Shown: positions 9,179 through 18,661, counted from the first letter of the stretch. The stretch: DNA of 64,000 nucleotides from an uncultured Ignavibacteriota bacterium (GCA_903900335.1 CAIUMP010000001.1:1-64000); one strand, 5' to 3'. The notes: generated by a model not told the origin, from the letters alone. Made by a program: numbers and translations.

Positions 9179-11125
9179 CTACTGAATCACAAACCCATTC
9201 TCGGAAGAGCCATCCTTCGTCGTCACTCGCACGAAGTAATTGCCTTTGGCAAAGCCATCGAGCTTTAGCGTGTCGTTCAGCGTGCCAGGTGTGCCGGTGG
9301 GATGCTGCTCTCGTCGGAGGACGTTTCCGCGTTCATCCACGATCTCCAGCATGACGACCTCGGATGGGTAACCATCGAGCTGAACATGCACAACTGACTC
9401 TGCAGGATTAGGATAGAGCGAGACGCGGCGGAACGGTACCTCGGCAGTGCCAACGCCAGCCGGAGACTGCGCGATAGTAAAATCGTACTGGATGAACTTT
9501 CCAAAGTCCCCGGAGAAATTCTTCAGCACCTTGCCAGATCTCGATCCCTGGCGTAAACGAAGAACACCATTCCCCTGACCCGGATTAGCCCAAAAAGATA
9601 TTCCATCAAGACCATCATCATGGAAGATCATCGAATAGCATCCGGCGGGCAACGCGAGGGAGTCATAGTATTGTGTGGAGTCATCAAAGCTGTTGTTTGA
9701 GAAGACCGTCGCTCCCAACATATTGCGGATCTCGTAGTAGTTCTCACCAGGCGCGTGGTTCGACAAGAAGCTTACAACCACTGCCCCGGTGTACTGGGGT
9801 GGCTGCGTGTAGTTCGAGGAGTAGTGGTTGTTCGGGTCATACTCGTCCTGCACACCATTCGGCAGCGAGAGATCAACATGGAATTTGCCGCTCTTCGCAG
9901 CTGTCCAGAAAGAAACGGAATCGACCGGAAGCGCGAGGGCGAGCGTATCGAGGAATGCCATGTGACCGCTCCAGTTATAGACCCGATGCGGACCGCCATC
10001 CACGTAATACTCGAATCGAACGCTCGTTAGCTCGTTGGAGCCATTGTTGCGAAGCACAACGATCGGCAGATCGCAGGCAGGGTTGATCTTGCCGTATTGG
10101 ATGTGATCCGACGGGCGCTGAATATCCACAATGCCCGCATCGTTCTTAAAATTCGGCGCTCCGTAGCTGACAAGCTGCGTGGACGGATCGTACCGCGAGT
10201 CACCAGAGCCGCCCTCGACACCATAATCAAGCTTTGCGTTCGCACCCGGTGAGACGGTGCCTGTGATTTCGTATTCGGCAAGATCGGTAGCCATTCCTGG
10301 ACACCAGCCAGCGCGGCTGTATACCCACGTGCCTCCCTGCGCGACGACGGGATCAGCTGCGCATTCCTTCCATACAAGCCGTTCATACTTCGTGTTGTCA
10401 ACGGAGATGTAGTGTGTTTGGGCAATGAACTCACCCTGCTGCCCGTGCCCTGTAATGTAAGAGCGCAGCTTAAAACCCTGAGCATTAGGGTTGAGATGGA
10501 CCGTGCGTGGCTCGTAGCGTGTGTCGGCTTGAATGGTGGCGTAGCCCTCCTCGGTCATCGGCCAGATCTGCTGCATGTCCAGCACCTGACGCGCTGGGGT
10601 GCCCTTGATGAAGAGAAACTTCAGGTCGAACTCCTCCTGCCCGGAGCCACGCTCCATGGAAAGGCGCTTCCAGCCCTTAAGAACAGTGACATAGTCCGTC
10701 ACATCGAACTCCCACATCTTGCCTGTCTTGCCGAGATCGAGCCCAATTCCGTAAGGGGTTACGAACGACATCAGCTCATATTTTTGCGGCCATTTGTCAT
10801 AGGTGCCGGGAGTGGTCGTCGATTTGACGGAGTCGGTGCGACTGGAATCGGTAATGTAGGTCTCGCAATTGTAATCCCACTCGCCGCATCCCACATCATT
10901 GGGGGCATGCTGTGTTGTGATCAGTGCGTGTTTGCAGCGCATACTGTACTGCATGATCACCTTTTCGAATTGTCCGGCATCGGGAAAGTGATAATACCCG
11001 GCACGGCCCACCGAGTCGAATGTCAGGGTTTGCACCAGGACGGTGTCCTGCGCTCGGAGCGGATGGACTGTGGCGAGCGCTAAAAGAGCCGCAAGAACAG
11101 AAACTTGAAATGGACGACAATTCAT
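9179..11125 (-). CDS. Secreted PNGase F-related protein with T9SS sorting domain
   Basis: 648 residues with a signal peptide (ending PLRAQ). The N-terminal half carries DVGCGEWDYNCETY, a motif typical of peptide-N-glycosidase F-related proteins in Bacteroidota, and DVTDYVTVLKG nearby. A domain rich in Asn, Gly and Asp follows. The last 80 residues (VSLYPNPAESVVHVQL, VDERGNVLRREQ, GNYFVRVTT) form a type A T9SS sorting domain. Deglycosylation of glycoproteins is plausible, but many family members lack proven activity and I could not confirm every catalytic residue. It is monocistronic and convergent with the Omp28-like gene. Confidence 0.8.
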   Translation of the reverse strand: MNCRPFQVSVLAALLALATVHPLRAQDTVLVQTLTFDSVGRAGYYHFPDAGQFEKVIMQYSMRCKHALITTQHAPNDVGCGEWDYNCETYITDSSRTDSVKSTTTPGTYDKWPQKYELMSFVTPYGIGLDLGKTGKMWEFDVTDYVTVLKGWKRLSMERGSGQEEFDLKFLFIKGTPARQVLDMQQIWPMTEEGYATIQADTRYEPRTVHLNPNAQGFKLRSYITGHGQQGEFIAQTHYISVDNTKYERLVWKECAADPVVAQGGTWVYSRAGWCPGMATDLAEYEITGTVSPGANAKLDYGVEGGSGDSRYDPSTQLVSYGAPNFKNDAGIVDIQRPSDHIQYGKINPACDLPIVVLRNNGSNELTSVRFEYYVDGGPHRVYNWSGHMAFLDTLALALPVDSVSFWTAAKSGKFHVDLSLPNGVQDEYDPNNHYSSNYTQPPQYTGAVVVSFLSNHAPGENYYEIRNMLGATVFSNNSFDDSTQYYDSLALPAGCYSMIFHDDGLDGISFWANPGQGNGVLRLRQGSRSGKVLKNFSGDFGKFIQYDFTIAQSPAGVGTAEVPFRRVSLYPNPAESVVHVQLDGYPSEVVMLEIVDERGNVLRREQHPTGTPGTLNDTLKLDGFAKGNYFVRVTTKDGSSENGFVIQ

Positions 11126-11234
11126 CAGATTCTTATCAATTGTAATGTCACACAGGGTTCACGGGAATGGAGGCAACTCGCCTCGAAAACGTGAAGCGGG
11201 AAAAACAAACCAAGGAATGGAAAAGATTACATCG

Positions 11235-11243
11235 TAATTTTGC
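11235..11243 (+). promoter_or_regulatory. Bacteroidota-type -7 promoter box
   Basis: TAATTTTGC matches the TAnnTTTGC consensus of Bacteroidota housekeeping promoters exactly. It overlaps the most upstream possible TTG start (11240) of the YihY gene, so translation probably begins at GTG 11249 on a leaderless or nearly leaderless mRNA. No clear -33 TTTG is visible. Confidence 0.5.
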
Positions 11244-11248
11244 AGCAC

Positions 11249-12256
11249 GTGAAAGACTCCCGGATATGGAATTCCATCAGTTACTACGCAAAGGGCCTCT
11301 ACAATTATGTAGATGAGGACCACTGTTTCCTATTGGCGGCAGGGATCGCCTTCAATGTGCTGTACTGCATCCTGCCGCTCTCCCTGGTCGGCTTCTATTT
11401 CTTTTCAGCGACGCTGACGAGCGAGCGAGCAGTCACGCAGGTTGTCACCTACATCACCACCTCCTTTCCGGTCCCAGTCTATGAGGAGGACGTTCGTTCG
11501 TGGTTGACCACCCAATTAACAAAGATGGGCCACCAGAGCAACATGGCCGGCCTCATCGGTGGTATCGCGCTCTTTTGGCTGGCGAGCGTGCTGTTCTCAA
11601 CGCTCCGAACATCGCTGAACGCGGTGCTGAACATGCCAGCGAAATCGAACGTGATCCTGCAAAAACTGCGGGATTTCGTGCTGATGATCGTTATTCTCCT
11701 CCTTCTACTTGCTTCGACATTCCTCTCCCCTGTTGTGGATCTCTTGCAACATTTGGGTACGCAGGTGCTACCCGGTTGGCTTGCGTATGTGCTGGATTCG
11801 ACGGTGCCGCGCATTGTGTCGATCGCGATCTCCATCCTCCTCTATGTGCTGCTCTTCCGGATGCTGCCAAACCAGCGCCTCTCGTGGAAGGTGATCTTCG
11901 TTGCGGCCGGGACATCGGTACTTTTGACGGAGGCCATGAAACTCCTGTTCGTCTATTACATGAAGCACTTGAGCTCGATCGGTACACTCTATGGTGCATA
12001 CGCATTCCTCGTTGGAATTTCGCTTTGGGTGTACTACGCGAGCACTGCCTTCCTGATAGGAGCAGAGGTTGGGTGGCTATATCAGGAGCGACATGAGACA
12101 GTAGCTGAACCTGAGATTTCCGCTTCCGACATCGCCTTAGCGCGTCATCCTGGCGAGCGAGCGCTGAACGCTGATATGTTGGCGATCCACGAGGATTTGA
12201 AGCACAACCCTACACGCCCGGCGGGCGAGGTCAAGCCGCATGTGGGTGCGGAGTGA
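11249..12256 (+). CDS. YihY/BrkB family inner-membrane protein
   Basis: 335 residues from GTG 11249, chosen because the TTG at 11240 falls inside a promoter-like -7 box. The YihY/virulence factor BrkB pattern is clear: AAGIAFNVLYCILPL at the first TM, six hydrophobic segments in all, GTLYGAYAFLVGISLWVYYAS near the end and a hydrophilic cytoplasmic tail of about 60 residues. Older databases call this family ribonuclease BN by error; its true role is unknown, perhaps transport. It stands alone between divergent and convergent neighbours. Confidence 0.85.
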   Translation: MKDSRIWNSISYYAKGLYNYVDEDHCFLLAAGIAFNVLYCILPLSLVGFYFFSATLTSERAVTQVVTYITTSFPVPVYEEDVRSWLTTQLTKMGHQSNMAGLIGGIALFWLASVLFSTLRTSLNAVLNMPAKSNVILQKLRDFVLMIVILLLLLASTFLSPVVDLLQHLGTQVLPGWLAYVLDSTVPRIVSIAISILLYVLLFRMLPNQRLSWKVIFVAAGTSVLLTEAMKLLFVYYMKHLSSIGTLYGAYAFLVGISLWVYYASTAFLIGAEVGWLYQERHETVAEPEISASDIALARHPGERALNADMLAIHEDLKHNPTRPAGEVKPHVGAE

Positions 12257-12292
12257 CTCCGAAGAAGCTCGTCCCCTTGATTCTTTCTTTGA

Positions 12293-13033
12293 TTACCGAT
12301 GCTCTGCTTTCGTGGGTGGTCGATCTCCAGAAGCCCCAAGGAAACGTACCTCCCCGCTATCGTAGACACGGAAACTCCAGGAACGCGAGTGTGCACATCC
12401 GGCCTGGCAGTCGCCATATCCCGCTGTGTAGGTCAGTTTAACAGAGGCTTGCTCGAAGTTGGCCTGTACGTCATCCCCATCGCCCCCAGCCCAGTCTGGT
12501 TCTGCACAAATAAATGAATTGGGATCATGAAATCCGAGCGAGTCGTTGATTTCTCTGGCCACTGCGATCGTGTTCAGCAGTAGCGCTGTCCGATACACAA
12601 CAATTGGAAGTGACATGTCGCGTTTGAGTTGGTACCGATTGAGCGTGGCAGCATAGGTCTCCGGATTTCCGCAGAACATCCCTATGCTATGAAAATCGTT
12701 TTGACTCCAGACGCTCAAGGAGTAGACTCCAAAAACCGTATCGCGCTCAGGTATTCCTTTTGAAAGCCAAAGCGTACCAATTGCCTGATAAGCTCGGGCG
12801 GCAGCCCAAGCTGGAAGTTGAACTGTGTCGAGTTGGTTGCTGTCTAGCGCAACTGCGGCATAGAACCCAATGATCGGAGCCTGACCATCCAAGAATTGCT
12901 TGACGCTATCTGGCAGGTGAAGCAATGGGCTGCCAGGGTTCATGGTGGAAACCGGCTGCGAACATCCAGTGTGCAACACAGAGATTGCGGCGCAAATAAC
13001 TGCGACTATGACTGACCTAAGGTATGGGCTCAT
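12293..13033 (-). CDS. Unknown lipoprotein
   Basis: 246 residues from ATG 13033. The open frame continues upstream to 13135, but the signal MSPYLRSVIVAVICAAISVL followed by the lipobox LHTGC places the start here. The mature part has paired cysteines near the C-terminus (CQAGCAHSRSW) and contains YRTALLLNTIAVAREINDS, a helical segment. No known family recognised. Predicted to be lipid-anchored in the envelope. It converges on the YihY gene with only 36 bases between stops. Confidence 0.65.
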   Translation of the reverse strand: MSPYLRSVIVAVICAAISVLHTGCSQPVSTMNPGSPLLHLPDSVKQFLDGQAPIIGFYAAVALDSNQLDTVQLPAWAAARAYQAIGTLWLSKGIPERDTVFGVYSLSVWSQNDFHSIGMFCGNPETYAATLNRYQLKRDMSLPIVVYRTALLLNTIAVAREINDSLGFHDPNSFICAEPDWAGGDGDDVQANFEQASVKLTYTAGYGDCQAGCAHSRSWSFRVYDSGEVRFLGASGDRPPTKAEHR

Positions 13034-13232
13034 TGAAGAACTGTAACTCCCGGGTAATCCACTACACGCCACCACCCCGAATGAATCCACGGACACGTGC
13101 CGGAGCGGGCGCGTAGCAGCCAAATCGTGAAACATCCTTCATGTCATCTCGTAGCCAGATATCTGTGGTTTACCCGATTCTCTTACGGAATTCGCTACCT
13201 CAAAGGAAAACTTTACTGTTCGTGCACCATTA

Positions 13233-14408
13233 ATGCCGGTCGAAAGCAGCTCATCTCCACTTCAAGGAAACACCGTGCGTCGCGCGCTGCGCCTGCCACA
13301 TTTGGGCAAGCGGGTGTGGATGTCTGGTCATCCGCTCCGCGTGGCTGGGCTTGCACTTCTTGGAATTGGCGGGCTTGCGGGACTCGCGGCCGCGATCGAA
13401 CATTACATCACGAACCACATCCCAAAGATGCCAGGCGAGACCCGTCTGATGCTCAAGCTCGAATCACCCTATTGCTCCGTGGATCTGCGGCCCGGCTCCG
13501 ATCCGACCGATGTTGCAACGGTGGAATTACCCACCGGCGATGGCACTTCCTCCGGGTTCCAGTTTTCCCACAAGGTGGCAAACGGCAATATTGGCGTGCT
13601 AAGAATGGGGGTTTGCGAGGAGGGAATGTTGGAAACCCCGCCGCTTGCGATGTGGAAAGCCAATACGCAATTCTCACCGGTCAGCACTCGACTCCCCCAA
13701 TCCGACATGGGAATGCGGCTCACTCCTGGGACGCTCATCTCCTACACTCTACCTCCGATCTATAGCTATTCCCAAAGCTATGCACGCGGATTCATTCGTT
13801 TTCGACCCATGCCTGTTTTGGCGGTAGGTGAGGATGGAATGTTCGAGGCAAAGAGCAATGGCTCCACAGTAAGCACCAAGATCCGACTTTCGAAAGAGCT
13901 GCCGATGGACTTCTCGGCGGCGCTGGGGTTCGGCGAATCGTCGCTCAATCTCAGCGGACTACCAATCACGAATGCGACCATCGAGACTGGTGCATCACGC
14001 GCACATATTTTCACTACCGAGCCAAACCCACAGGTTCTCGGCAATTGCCTCGTTCGGGCAGGTCTGGGAGAGGTGATCTTCTCTGGGATCTCTAATTTAA
14101 ATGCGAAGCACTTCAATTTTCATGGTGGGGTTGGCAGTTACCATCTCGGCTTTGATGGGAAGCTTCTGCAGAATCTCGATGCCCAGGTCGAACTTGGAAT
14201 AGGACTCTGCTCTATCGCAATTCCCCCGACAGCGGGCCGGGTCCAGATCTTTTACGATGAGGGTTTGCTCAACTCTTATACCTTTTCCGGGCTCACCACG
14301 CGCCACAAAGGTTATGTTACTAGCGTCGGTTTTGATCAGGCAACCGGACCCATTCTGACCCTTCGCCTCTCTGCCGGGGCTGGCAGAATGTCAATTACTT
14401 ACCACTAA
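13233..14408 (+). CDS. Membrane-anchored beta-rich protein of unknown function
   Basis: 391 residues. A basic N-terminus is followed by one TM segment (about residues 36-55, AGLALLGIGGLAGLAAAI), leaving about 330 residues outside the cytoplasm. The remainder is Gly/Ser/Thr-rich with regular short strands (GESSLNLSGLPI, NATIETGASRAHIFT, GLGEVIFSGISNLNAKHF), a pattern like the right-handed beta-structure of DUF4097/adhesin-like proteins. That family match is weak inference. It has no partner in the immediate context. Confidence 0.6.
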   Translation: MPVESSSSPLQGNTVRRALRLPHLGKRVWMSGHPLRVAGLALLGIGGLAGLAAAIEHYITNHIPKMPGETRLMLKLESPYCSVDLRPGSDPTDVATVELPTGDGTSSGFQFSHKVANGNIGVLRMGVCEEGMLETPPLAMWKANTQFSPVSTRLPQSDMGMRLTPGTLISYTLPPIYSYSQSYARGFIRFRPMPVLAVGEDGMFEAKSNGSTVSTKIRLSKELPMDFSAALGFGESSLNLSGLPITNATIETGASRAHIFTTEPNPQVLGNCLVRAGLGEVIFSGISNLNAKHFNFHGGVGSYHLGFDGKLLQNLDAQVELGIGLCSIAIPPTAGRVQIFYDEGLLNSYTFSGLTTRHKGYVTSVGFDQATGPILTLRLSAGAGRMSITYH

Positions 14409-14527
14409 GCGATCGACGGTCGTTAGACTCAACCAGTCCACCTATGTTCGGGTTATGTAAATTCGCTAATTCGTTATCCACAAATGAATTAGTAGACTTT
14501 CGATAAGCCTGAATCTAGCCTAAGCAC

Positions 14528-15307
14528 CTACTTCCCTTTCGGCTTCTTTCCGGCTGCTGCGCCACCAATTTCACTTTCAAATCTCTCACCGATCTTCCGC
14601 AATTCTGGCTTACGGGAGCAGAGCAGATCGAGTTTGAATTTGTAATCCTCCTTCTTGATCGCCCCATAGTAATGGAGTGCGACCAGATCCATCAGTCCAA
14701 CCGGATCCGAAGGGTGATGTTCCAATGAAACCGTTAGCAGATCAGTGACCTGTTTCCGATGCTCTGCACTTGCCTTCCCGATCCTACCAAGCCCCAAAGC
14801 CGCGTTGATCGCGTAGGCATAAGGCGCATACCCAGATAGGCGATAATACTCGATGTCCCATAGCTCGGGCATGGAGTCCATGGAATTGAGGATCTCGTCA
14901 TAACTTCTGATCGACCTGGGGTAATGCTTTAGCTCCCTATCAAGCTCGGCAAAAGCGACAAGGAAATAGGCTTTGGAGTGCTTCAATCGGAACAGTGGCA
15001 CTCCCCTTGCGAGCAACGAGTCCGCACGCAGTTTTGCGCCCTTTTGAAGTTCGAGCAGTCCTTCAGAGCCAAAGGCGATCGCTAAGGCATCCACATCTTT
15101 TTTGACATCACGGTCAGCTGCGACCTCACGCCAGTTTGCAATGACCTCGTCGATCGTGATGGTGCTGTCGGCGAGCTGAGCCTGGTACTCGTATGCGACC
15201 TGGACTTTCTTTCTTCCGGGCGAAGCAGACTCATCCTTTTGGGCAAAGGCGGCAGAGGAAAAGGTCAAGAGAATCAGGAGAAAGGTACTCTTCATGAGGG
15301 TGTTCAA
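14528..15307 (-). CDS. Secreted helical-repeat (TPR-like) protein
   Basis: 259 residues with a signal peptide ending AAFAQ. The mature part is almost wholly helical with repeat-like pairs (AYFLVAFAELDRELKHYPRSI, then YEILNSMDS-type segments), compatible with TPR or Sel1-like solenoids, but no repeat is canonical. It ends in a basic GKKPKGK tail. ATG 15307 is used; ATG 15295 would also give a complete signal. It follows the lamin-tail-like gene on the same strand after a hairpin. Function unknown. Confidence 0.6.
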   Translation of the reverse strand: MNTLMKSTFLLILLTFSSAAFAQKDESASPGRKKVQVAYEYQAQLADSTITIDEVIANWREVAADRDVKKDVDALAIAFGSEGLLELQKGAKLRADSLLARGVPLFRLKHSKAYFLVAFAELDRELKHYPRSIRSYDEILNSMDSMPELWDIEYYRLSGYAPYAYAINAALGLGRIGKASAEHRKQVTDLLTVSLEHHPSDPVGLMDLVALHYYGAIKKEDYKFKLDLLCSRKPELRKIGERFESEIGGAAAGKKPKGK

Positions 15308-15316
15308 AAGCGAGAA

Positions 15317-15335
15317 GCCCCGGCAATGCCGGGGC
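15317..15335 (-). terminator. Hairpin terminator after the lamin-tail-like gene
   Basis: A perfect 8-bp GC stem (gccccggc/gccggggc) with a 3-nt loop, followed on the minus strand by the moderately T-rich TTCTCGCTTTT. It separates two minus-strand genes; the weak T-run suggests incomplete termination. Confidence 0.55.
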
Positions 15336-15361
15336 CAATTAGCGGAATATCGTGAATCGAC

Positions 15362-17137
15362 TCAGTGCTGCACTACCACATTCGCGGAGGATTGGGTTCC
15401 ATCTGCAAATTGGATACGGGCATGATACACTCCGTTTGGCAGGTCGCTGACGCCAAGTAAGGCATCGGTCCGGCCGCCATCTACGGTGTACGAGCGGGCC
15501 AGCCGTCCCGTGGCGGAGTAAAGCATGATCGAGCGACCCGGTCTCGGCAGTGTGACATTGATCGCGTCCGGAGCTGGATCCGGGTAGAAATTAACGCGAG
15601 ACGCGGGACCCGTGAGCGAGGCGACCGAGCGTGCCGCTCGGATGCCTGCTGACGTCATTTCCTTCTCGGTGCCGCCACCGGAGACCTTCTGAGTCACGAT
15701 CGTTGTCCCTGCGATGGGCGTGTTGCTCTTGATGATCCCAATCCCTTTTCCCCCGCCGTTCGCTTTTGCAAGCCACAAGGATTGAACCATCGTGAAGTTG
15801 CCAGTAACAAGACCACCATAGGCGGAAATCTCGACGAGATTGGAAATGTCAAAACGGTACGTGGTGTCAAATCTTCCCGCGGGCACAGAAATGCTCTTTT
15901 CGATGCCCCGGTACTTACCCGTTGAAGTGATCTTGACGGTGATCGCCACGCCACTCTGCGTGGCCGAACCATTGATGACAGCGACCGGATAGGAGACATT
16001 CACACCGCCAGACATTTTGAGATAGTCAACGAATTTGTTTGGCAGCGTCAGGGTGAGCCCGAGCCCAGTGGGAATTGCAGCATTGAGCAAGGATTGGTCC
16101 GCATATACTTGAATGTCACCCGCGCTCGTCGGTAGATAGTGCAGATCAGCAACAGCTCCAGAGCCGGGTGTGGTGATCTGGCTTGAATCGCTGACCCATG
16201 CCACGCTGTTAATTCCGTTGTAGGTCATGTTGCTTCCAAATACGGTGTAGGACGCGGTGGTGCGACTCGGTACGGCACCAGATGTGGCGGTATCGTATTC
16301 ATCATAGGCCACATAACGATTGAGATCCAACGGCATCAGATCTGTCACCTTCACCACAGCAGGTGGCGGCGGGGGCGGGGTTGTACCATGCTGAGATCCG
16401 GGAGTCGGGAATTGCAGACCGAAATCATTCGAGGAGTTGAGCGTAGTCACGCCCACCTTGTTGCGCTCCAGAGCGTATCCGTACTTAAGATTTGGACCAC
16501 CGGTATAGCCCGCGTCGATCGAAGCGGGCAATGTTCCTGCCACCCACGCGACATTGTAGTTCACGCCATCGATCACACTCGCAATAGTGATACCATCGGA
16601 TATCACGCTGTCCGTGCCATTCGTTAGCACCACCGCATCCGTTGTCGGCGAGAGTTGAAAGTCTGTTAAATTCGCAGGTCCCGAGGAGAGCTTATGCAAA
16701 TTGATACTGTTCGGATTATCCAGATCTTTTCCAGATGTGGCGGTGTAGGTCTCGAACTGGGCTGCCGACAGGTCAAGTCCGCCCGAATATGCTTTTGCTG
16801 TTCCTGCAATAACAACAAAGGCACCCGGTGCAACCGGCAATGTCTTCCCGCCTGGCCTACCCGGAAATCTCCAAGCTTCGGCAACCTGGGTCAATGCAGC
16901 ACCAACGACCTTGCCGCCCGTACCGAAGCGGACGATCATGTTCGCGTCAAGATAAAGCGTAACGGTCTGGGGATTGTAGATCTCAATGAACTCGTCGTTC
17001 GATGCGGCGCCAACCGGTGCGGCCGAACCTATGTAGATCTCGTTAATCACAAGACCTTTCCCGGACTGTCCATATACCGAGCCAACGGCCAGAACAGCGA
17101 GCATTGCTAATAGCAGGACGATACGCCGAGTAACCAT
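15362..17137 (-). CDS. Secreted lamin-tail/DUF4876-like protein with T9SS sorting domain
   Basis: 591 residues from ATG 17137 (MVTRRIVLLLAML), which gives a signal peptide ending VYGQ; an open frame upstream to 17227 lacks a signal. The N-terminal domain has GLVINEIYIGSAAP and NDEFIEIYNPQTVTLYLDANM, the signature of lamin-tail and DUF4876-like surface domains. A PPPPPP linker (about residue 265) leads to a middle beta-rich region, and the C-terminus (VNFYPDPAPDAINVTL, LPNGVYHARIQ) is a type A T9SS sorting domain. Probably a surface protein; its ligand is unknown. Confidence 0.8.
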   Translation of the reverse strand: MVTRRIVLLLAMLAVLAVGSVYGQSGKGLVINEIYIGSAAPVGAASNDEFIEIYNPQTVTLYLDANMIVRFGTGGKVVGAALTQVAEAWRFPGRPGGKTLPVAPGAFVVIAGTAKAYSGGLDLSAAQFETYTATSGKDLDNPNSINLHKLSSGPANLTDFQLSPTTDAVVLTNGTDSVISDGITIASVIDGVNYNVAWVAGTLPASIDAGYTGGPNLKYGYALERNKVGVTTLNSSNDFGLQFPTPGSQHGTTPPPPPPAVVKVTDLMPLDLNRYVAYDEYDTATSGAVPSRTTASYTVFGSNMTYNGINSVAWVSDSSQITTPGSGAVADLHYLPTSAGDIQVYADQSLLNAAIPTGLGLTLTLPNKFVDYLKMSGGVNVSYPVAVINGSATQSGVAITVKITSTGKYRGIEKSISVPAGRFDTTYRFDISNLVEISAYGGLVTGNFTMVQSLWLAKANGGGKGIGIIKSNTPIAGTTIVTQKVSGGGTEKEMTSAGIRAARSVASLTGPASRVNFYPDPAPDAINVTLPRPGRSIMLYSATGRLARSYTVDGGRTDALLGVSDLPNGVYHARIQFADGTQSSANVVVQH

Positions 17138-17142
17138 AATGT

Positions 17143-17155
17143 GTTGTGTCACAAC
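17143..17155. promoter_or_regulatory. 13-bp palindrome upstream of secreted protein gene
   Basis: gttgtgtcacaac reads the same on both strands around its centre and lies 6 bases upstream of ATG 17137 on the minus strand. It could be an operator for the lamin-tail-like gene. No regulator is encoded beside it. Confidence 0.3.
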
Positions 17156-17253
17156 GTGAAAACAGGAGGAGAATCGAAGCCCATCACCCCCTAACCGAAA
17201 AAGCGTGCTAGCTGTAAATCCGAACAATCGAGCAATGATTCATGTAAAAGACG

Positions 17254-17262
17254 TAAATTTGC
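17254..17262 (+). promoter_or_regulatory. Bacteroidota-type -7 box abutting the lolC/E start
   Basis: TAAATTTGC matches TAnnTTTGC and ends 6 bases before the ATG at 17269. The expected transcription start would be at or within a few bases of the start codon, implying a leaderless or near-leaderless lolC/E mRNA. Confidence 0.45.
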
Positions 17263-17268
17263 AGCCAG

Positions 17269-18513
17269 ATGCGATACGAATACTTCCTGGCCCGCCGCTA
17301 TGCCTTCTCGAAACGGCGAGAAAACTTCATCACGATCATCAGTATCATCTCGATCACCGGTCTGGCGGTCGGGACGGCAGCGCTGATCATCGTGCTTTCG
17401 GTATTCAACGGATTCTCCTCCGTGGTCACCGATATTTACGTTAGCTTTGACCCGCACGTTCGCGTCAGTGCTGTTGCTGATAGCTCTAACACCTCCGACC
17501 GGGCCGTTATCACGAACGCAGACAGCCTTATCCGATCAGTTAAATCCATACCAGACGTTCGGTCGGCGGCGGCGGCTATACATGGCAAAGCAGTGCTGGT
17601 GCATTACACACTGCCAAAAGTGGTGGATCTGACAGGTATCTCCAGCGCAGATGCCTTTGCGGTTAGCGGGCTCGCGAAGTGTATGCAAAGCGGTAAGCTC
17701 GCCTTGGACTCCGATGACATCGTGCTGGGGCAGATCCTCGCCGATGAGTTAGCAGTCCAGCTTGGGGACACACTCGCGGTCTATAGCCCAACGGGACTCG
17801 AACGCATCCTGACCGAACCCATCGCGCCTCGTGAGCGGCGGCTGATCGTTCGCGGCATCTTTGCAGCGAACAACCGCGACTATGATGCCACGAACGTCTA
17901 CACGAGTCCGGAAGTAGCGCGAGAGCTATTCGACCTGCCATCGGCGGCGGCTACTACGATCGACATTAAGGTAACAGACATTCATGGCGCCAATGATGTT
18001 AAGGAGAAGATCGCTACAATGCTACCGGTTTCAAAGTATGCGGTGCAATCCTGGTATGACCTGCATACGGAATTGTACTCCGTGATGGAGATCGAGCGGT
18101 GGGTTGCCTACATCATCCTGTTTCTGATCGTAGCGGTGGCGGCTTTCAACATCTTCAGTTCGTTGTCGCTGACCGTCTTCGAGAAACAGCGCGATATTGG
18201 GCTGCTGCGAGCGCTCGGAACGCCCGTGAAGGGAATCCGCAATATCTATTTGTTCGAGGGGATGCTTATTGGAGGGATCGGAACACTCTCCGGCTGCTTG
18301 CTCGGACTAATTGTGATCCTGTTACAGCTCAAATTCGGCTTCTTCAAGCTGGACGTGAGCGTTTATATCATCCCTGCGTTGCCAGTGGAATTACGCTGGA
18401 CCGATTTCCTTTCAGTGGGGCTTGGGTCATTTGCTCTGACGACGTTCTGTTCTCTCTTCCCTTCGCGAAAGGCCGCCGCTGTAGAACCAGCGCAGGCGTT
18501 GAGATGGGAATAG
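17269..18513 (+). CDS. LolC/LolE-type lipoprotein-release ABC permease
   Basis: 414 residues of the FtsX/LolCE (MacB-like) permease family. It begins YEYFLARRYAFSKRRENF, typical of LolC/E, then has TM1 (about 22-46), a large periplasmic domain, and three TM segments at the end separated by EKQRDIGLLRALGTPVKGI, the conserved cytoplasmic coupling region. With the LolD-type ATPase 148 bases downstream it should extract lipoproteins from the inner membrane for transport to the outer membrane. A single permease gene suggests a homodimer, as in LolF-type systems. The two genes are separated by a hairpin repeat. Confidence 0.88.
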   Translation: MRYEYFLARRYAFSKRRENFITIISIISITGLAVGTAALIIVLSVFNGFSSVVTDIYVSFDPHVRVSAVADSSNTSDRAVITNADSLIRSVKSIPDVRSAAAAIHGKAVLVHYTLPKVVDLTGISSADAFAVSGLAKCMQSGKLALDSDDIVLGQILADELAVQLGDTLAVYSPTGLERILTEPIAPRERRLIVRGIFAANNRDYDATNVYTSPEVARELFDLPSAAATTIDIKVTDIHGANDVKEKIATMLPVSKYAVQSWYDLHTELYSVMEIERWVAYIILFLIVAVAAFNIFSSLSLTVFEKQRDIGLLRALGTPVKGIRNIYLFEGMLIGGIGTLSGCLLGLIVILLQLKFGFFKLDVSVYIIPALPVELRWTDFLSVGLGSFALTTFCSLFPSRKAAAVEPAQALRWE

Positions 18514-18528
18514 AGTTATCAGGATTGT

Positions 18529-18605
18529 CATTCCCGCGAACGCGGGAATCCAGAATCGGTAGTACCTGTCAGTCTGCGGCCTGGATTCCCGCATTTGCGG
18601 GAATG
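18529..18605. repeat. Inverted-repeat element between lolC/E and lolD
   Basis: Two 25-bp arms (18529-18553 and 18581-18605) are inverted copies of each other with 23 of 25 matches. Each arm is itself a hairpin (cattcccgc, 4 nt, gcgggaa). The 77-bp unit looks like a BIME or small MITE. One arm of the same family lies at 49111-49133. It may weaken read-through between the two lol genes. Confidence 0.85.
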
Positions 18606-18661
18606 AGATCGTGATGTAACGGGTCACTAATGCCGGTCACACTTATTAAATTCGAAAGTAC

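Noticed and set aside
10412-11083. 223-codon plus-strand frame opposite the PNGase F-like gene
   Set aside because: Antisense to a gene with signal peptide, family motif and sorting domain.
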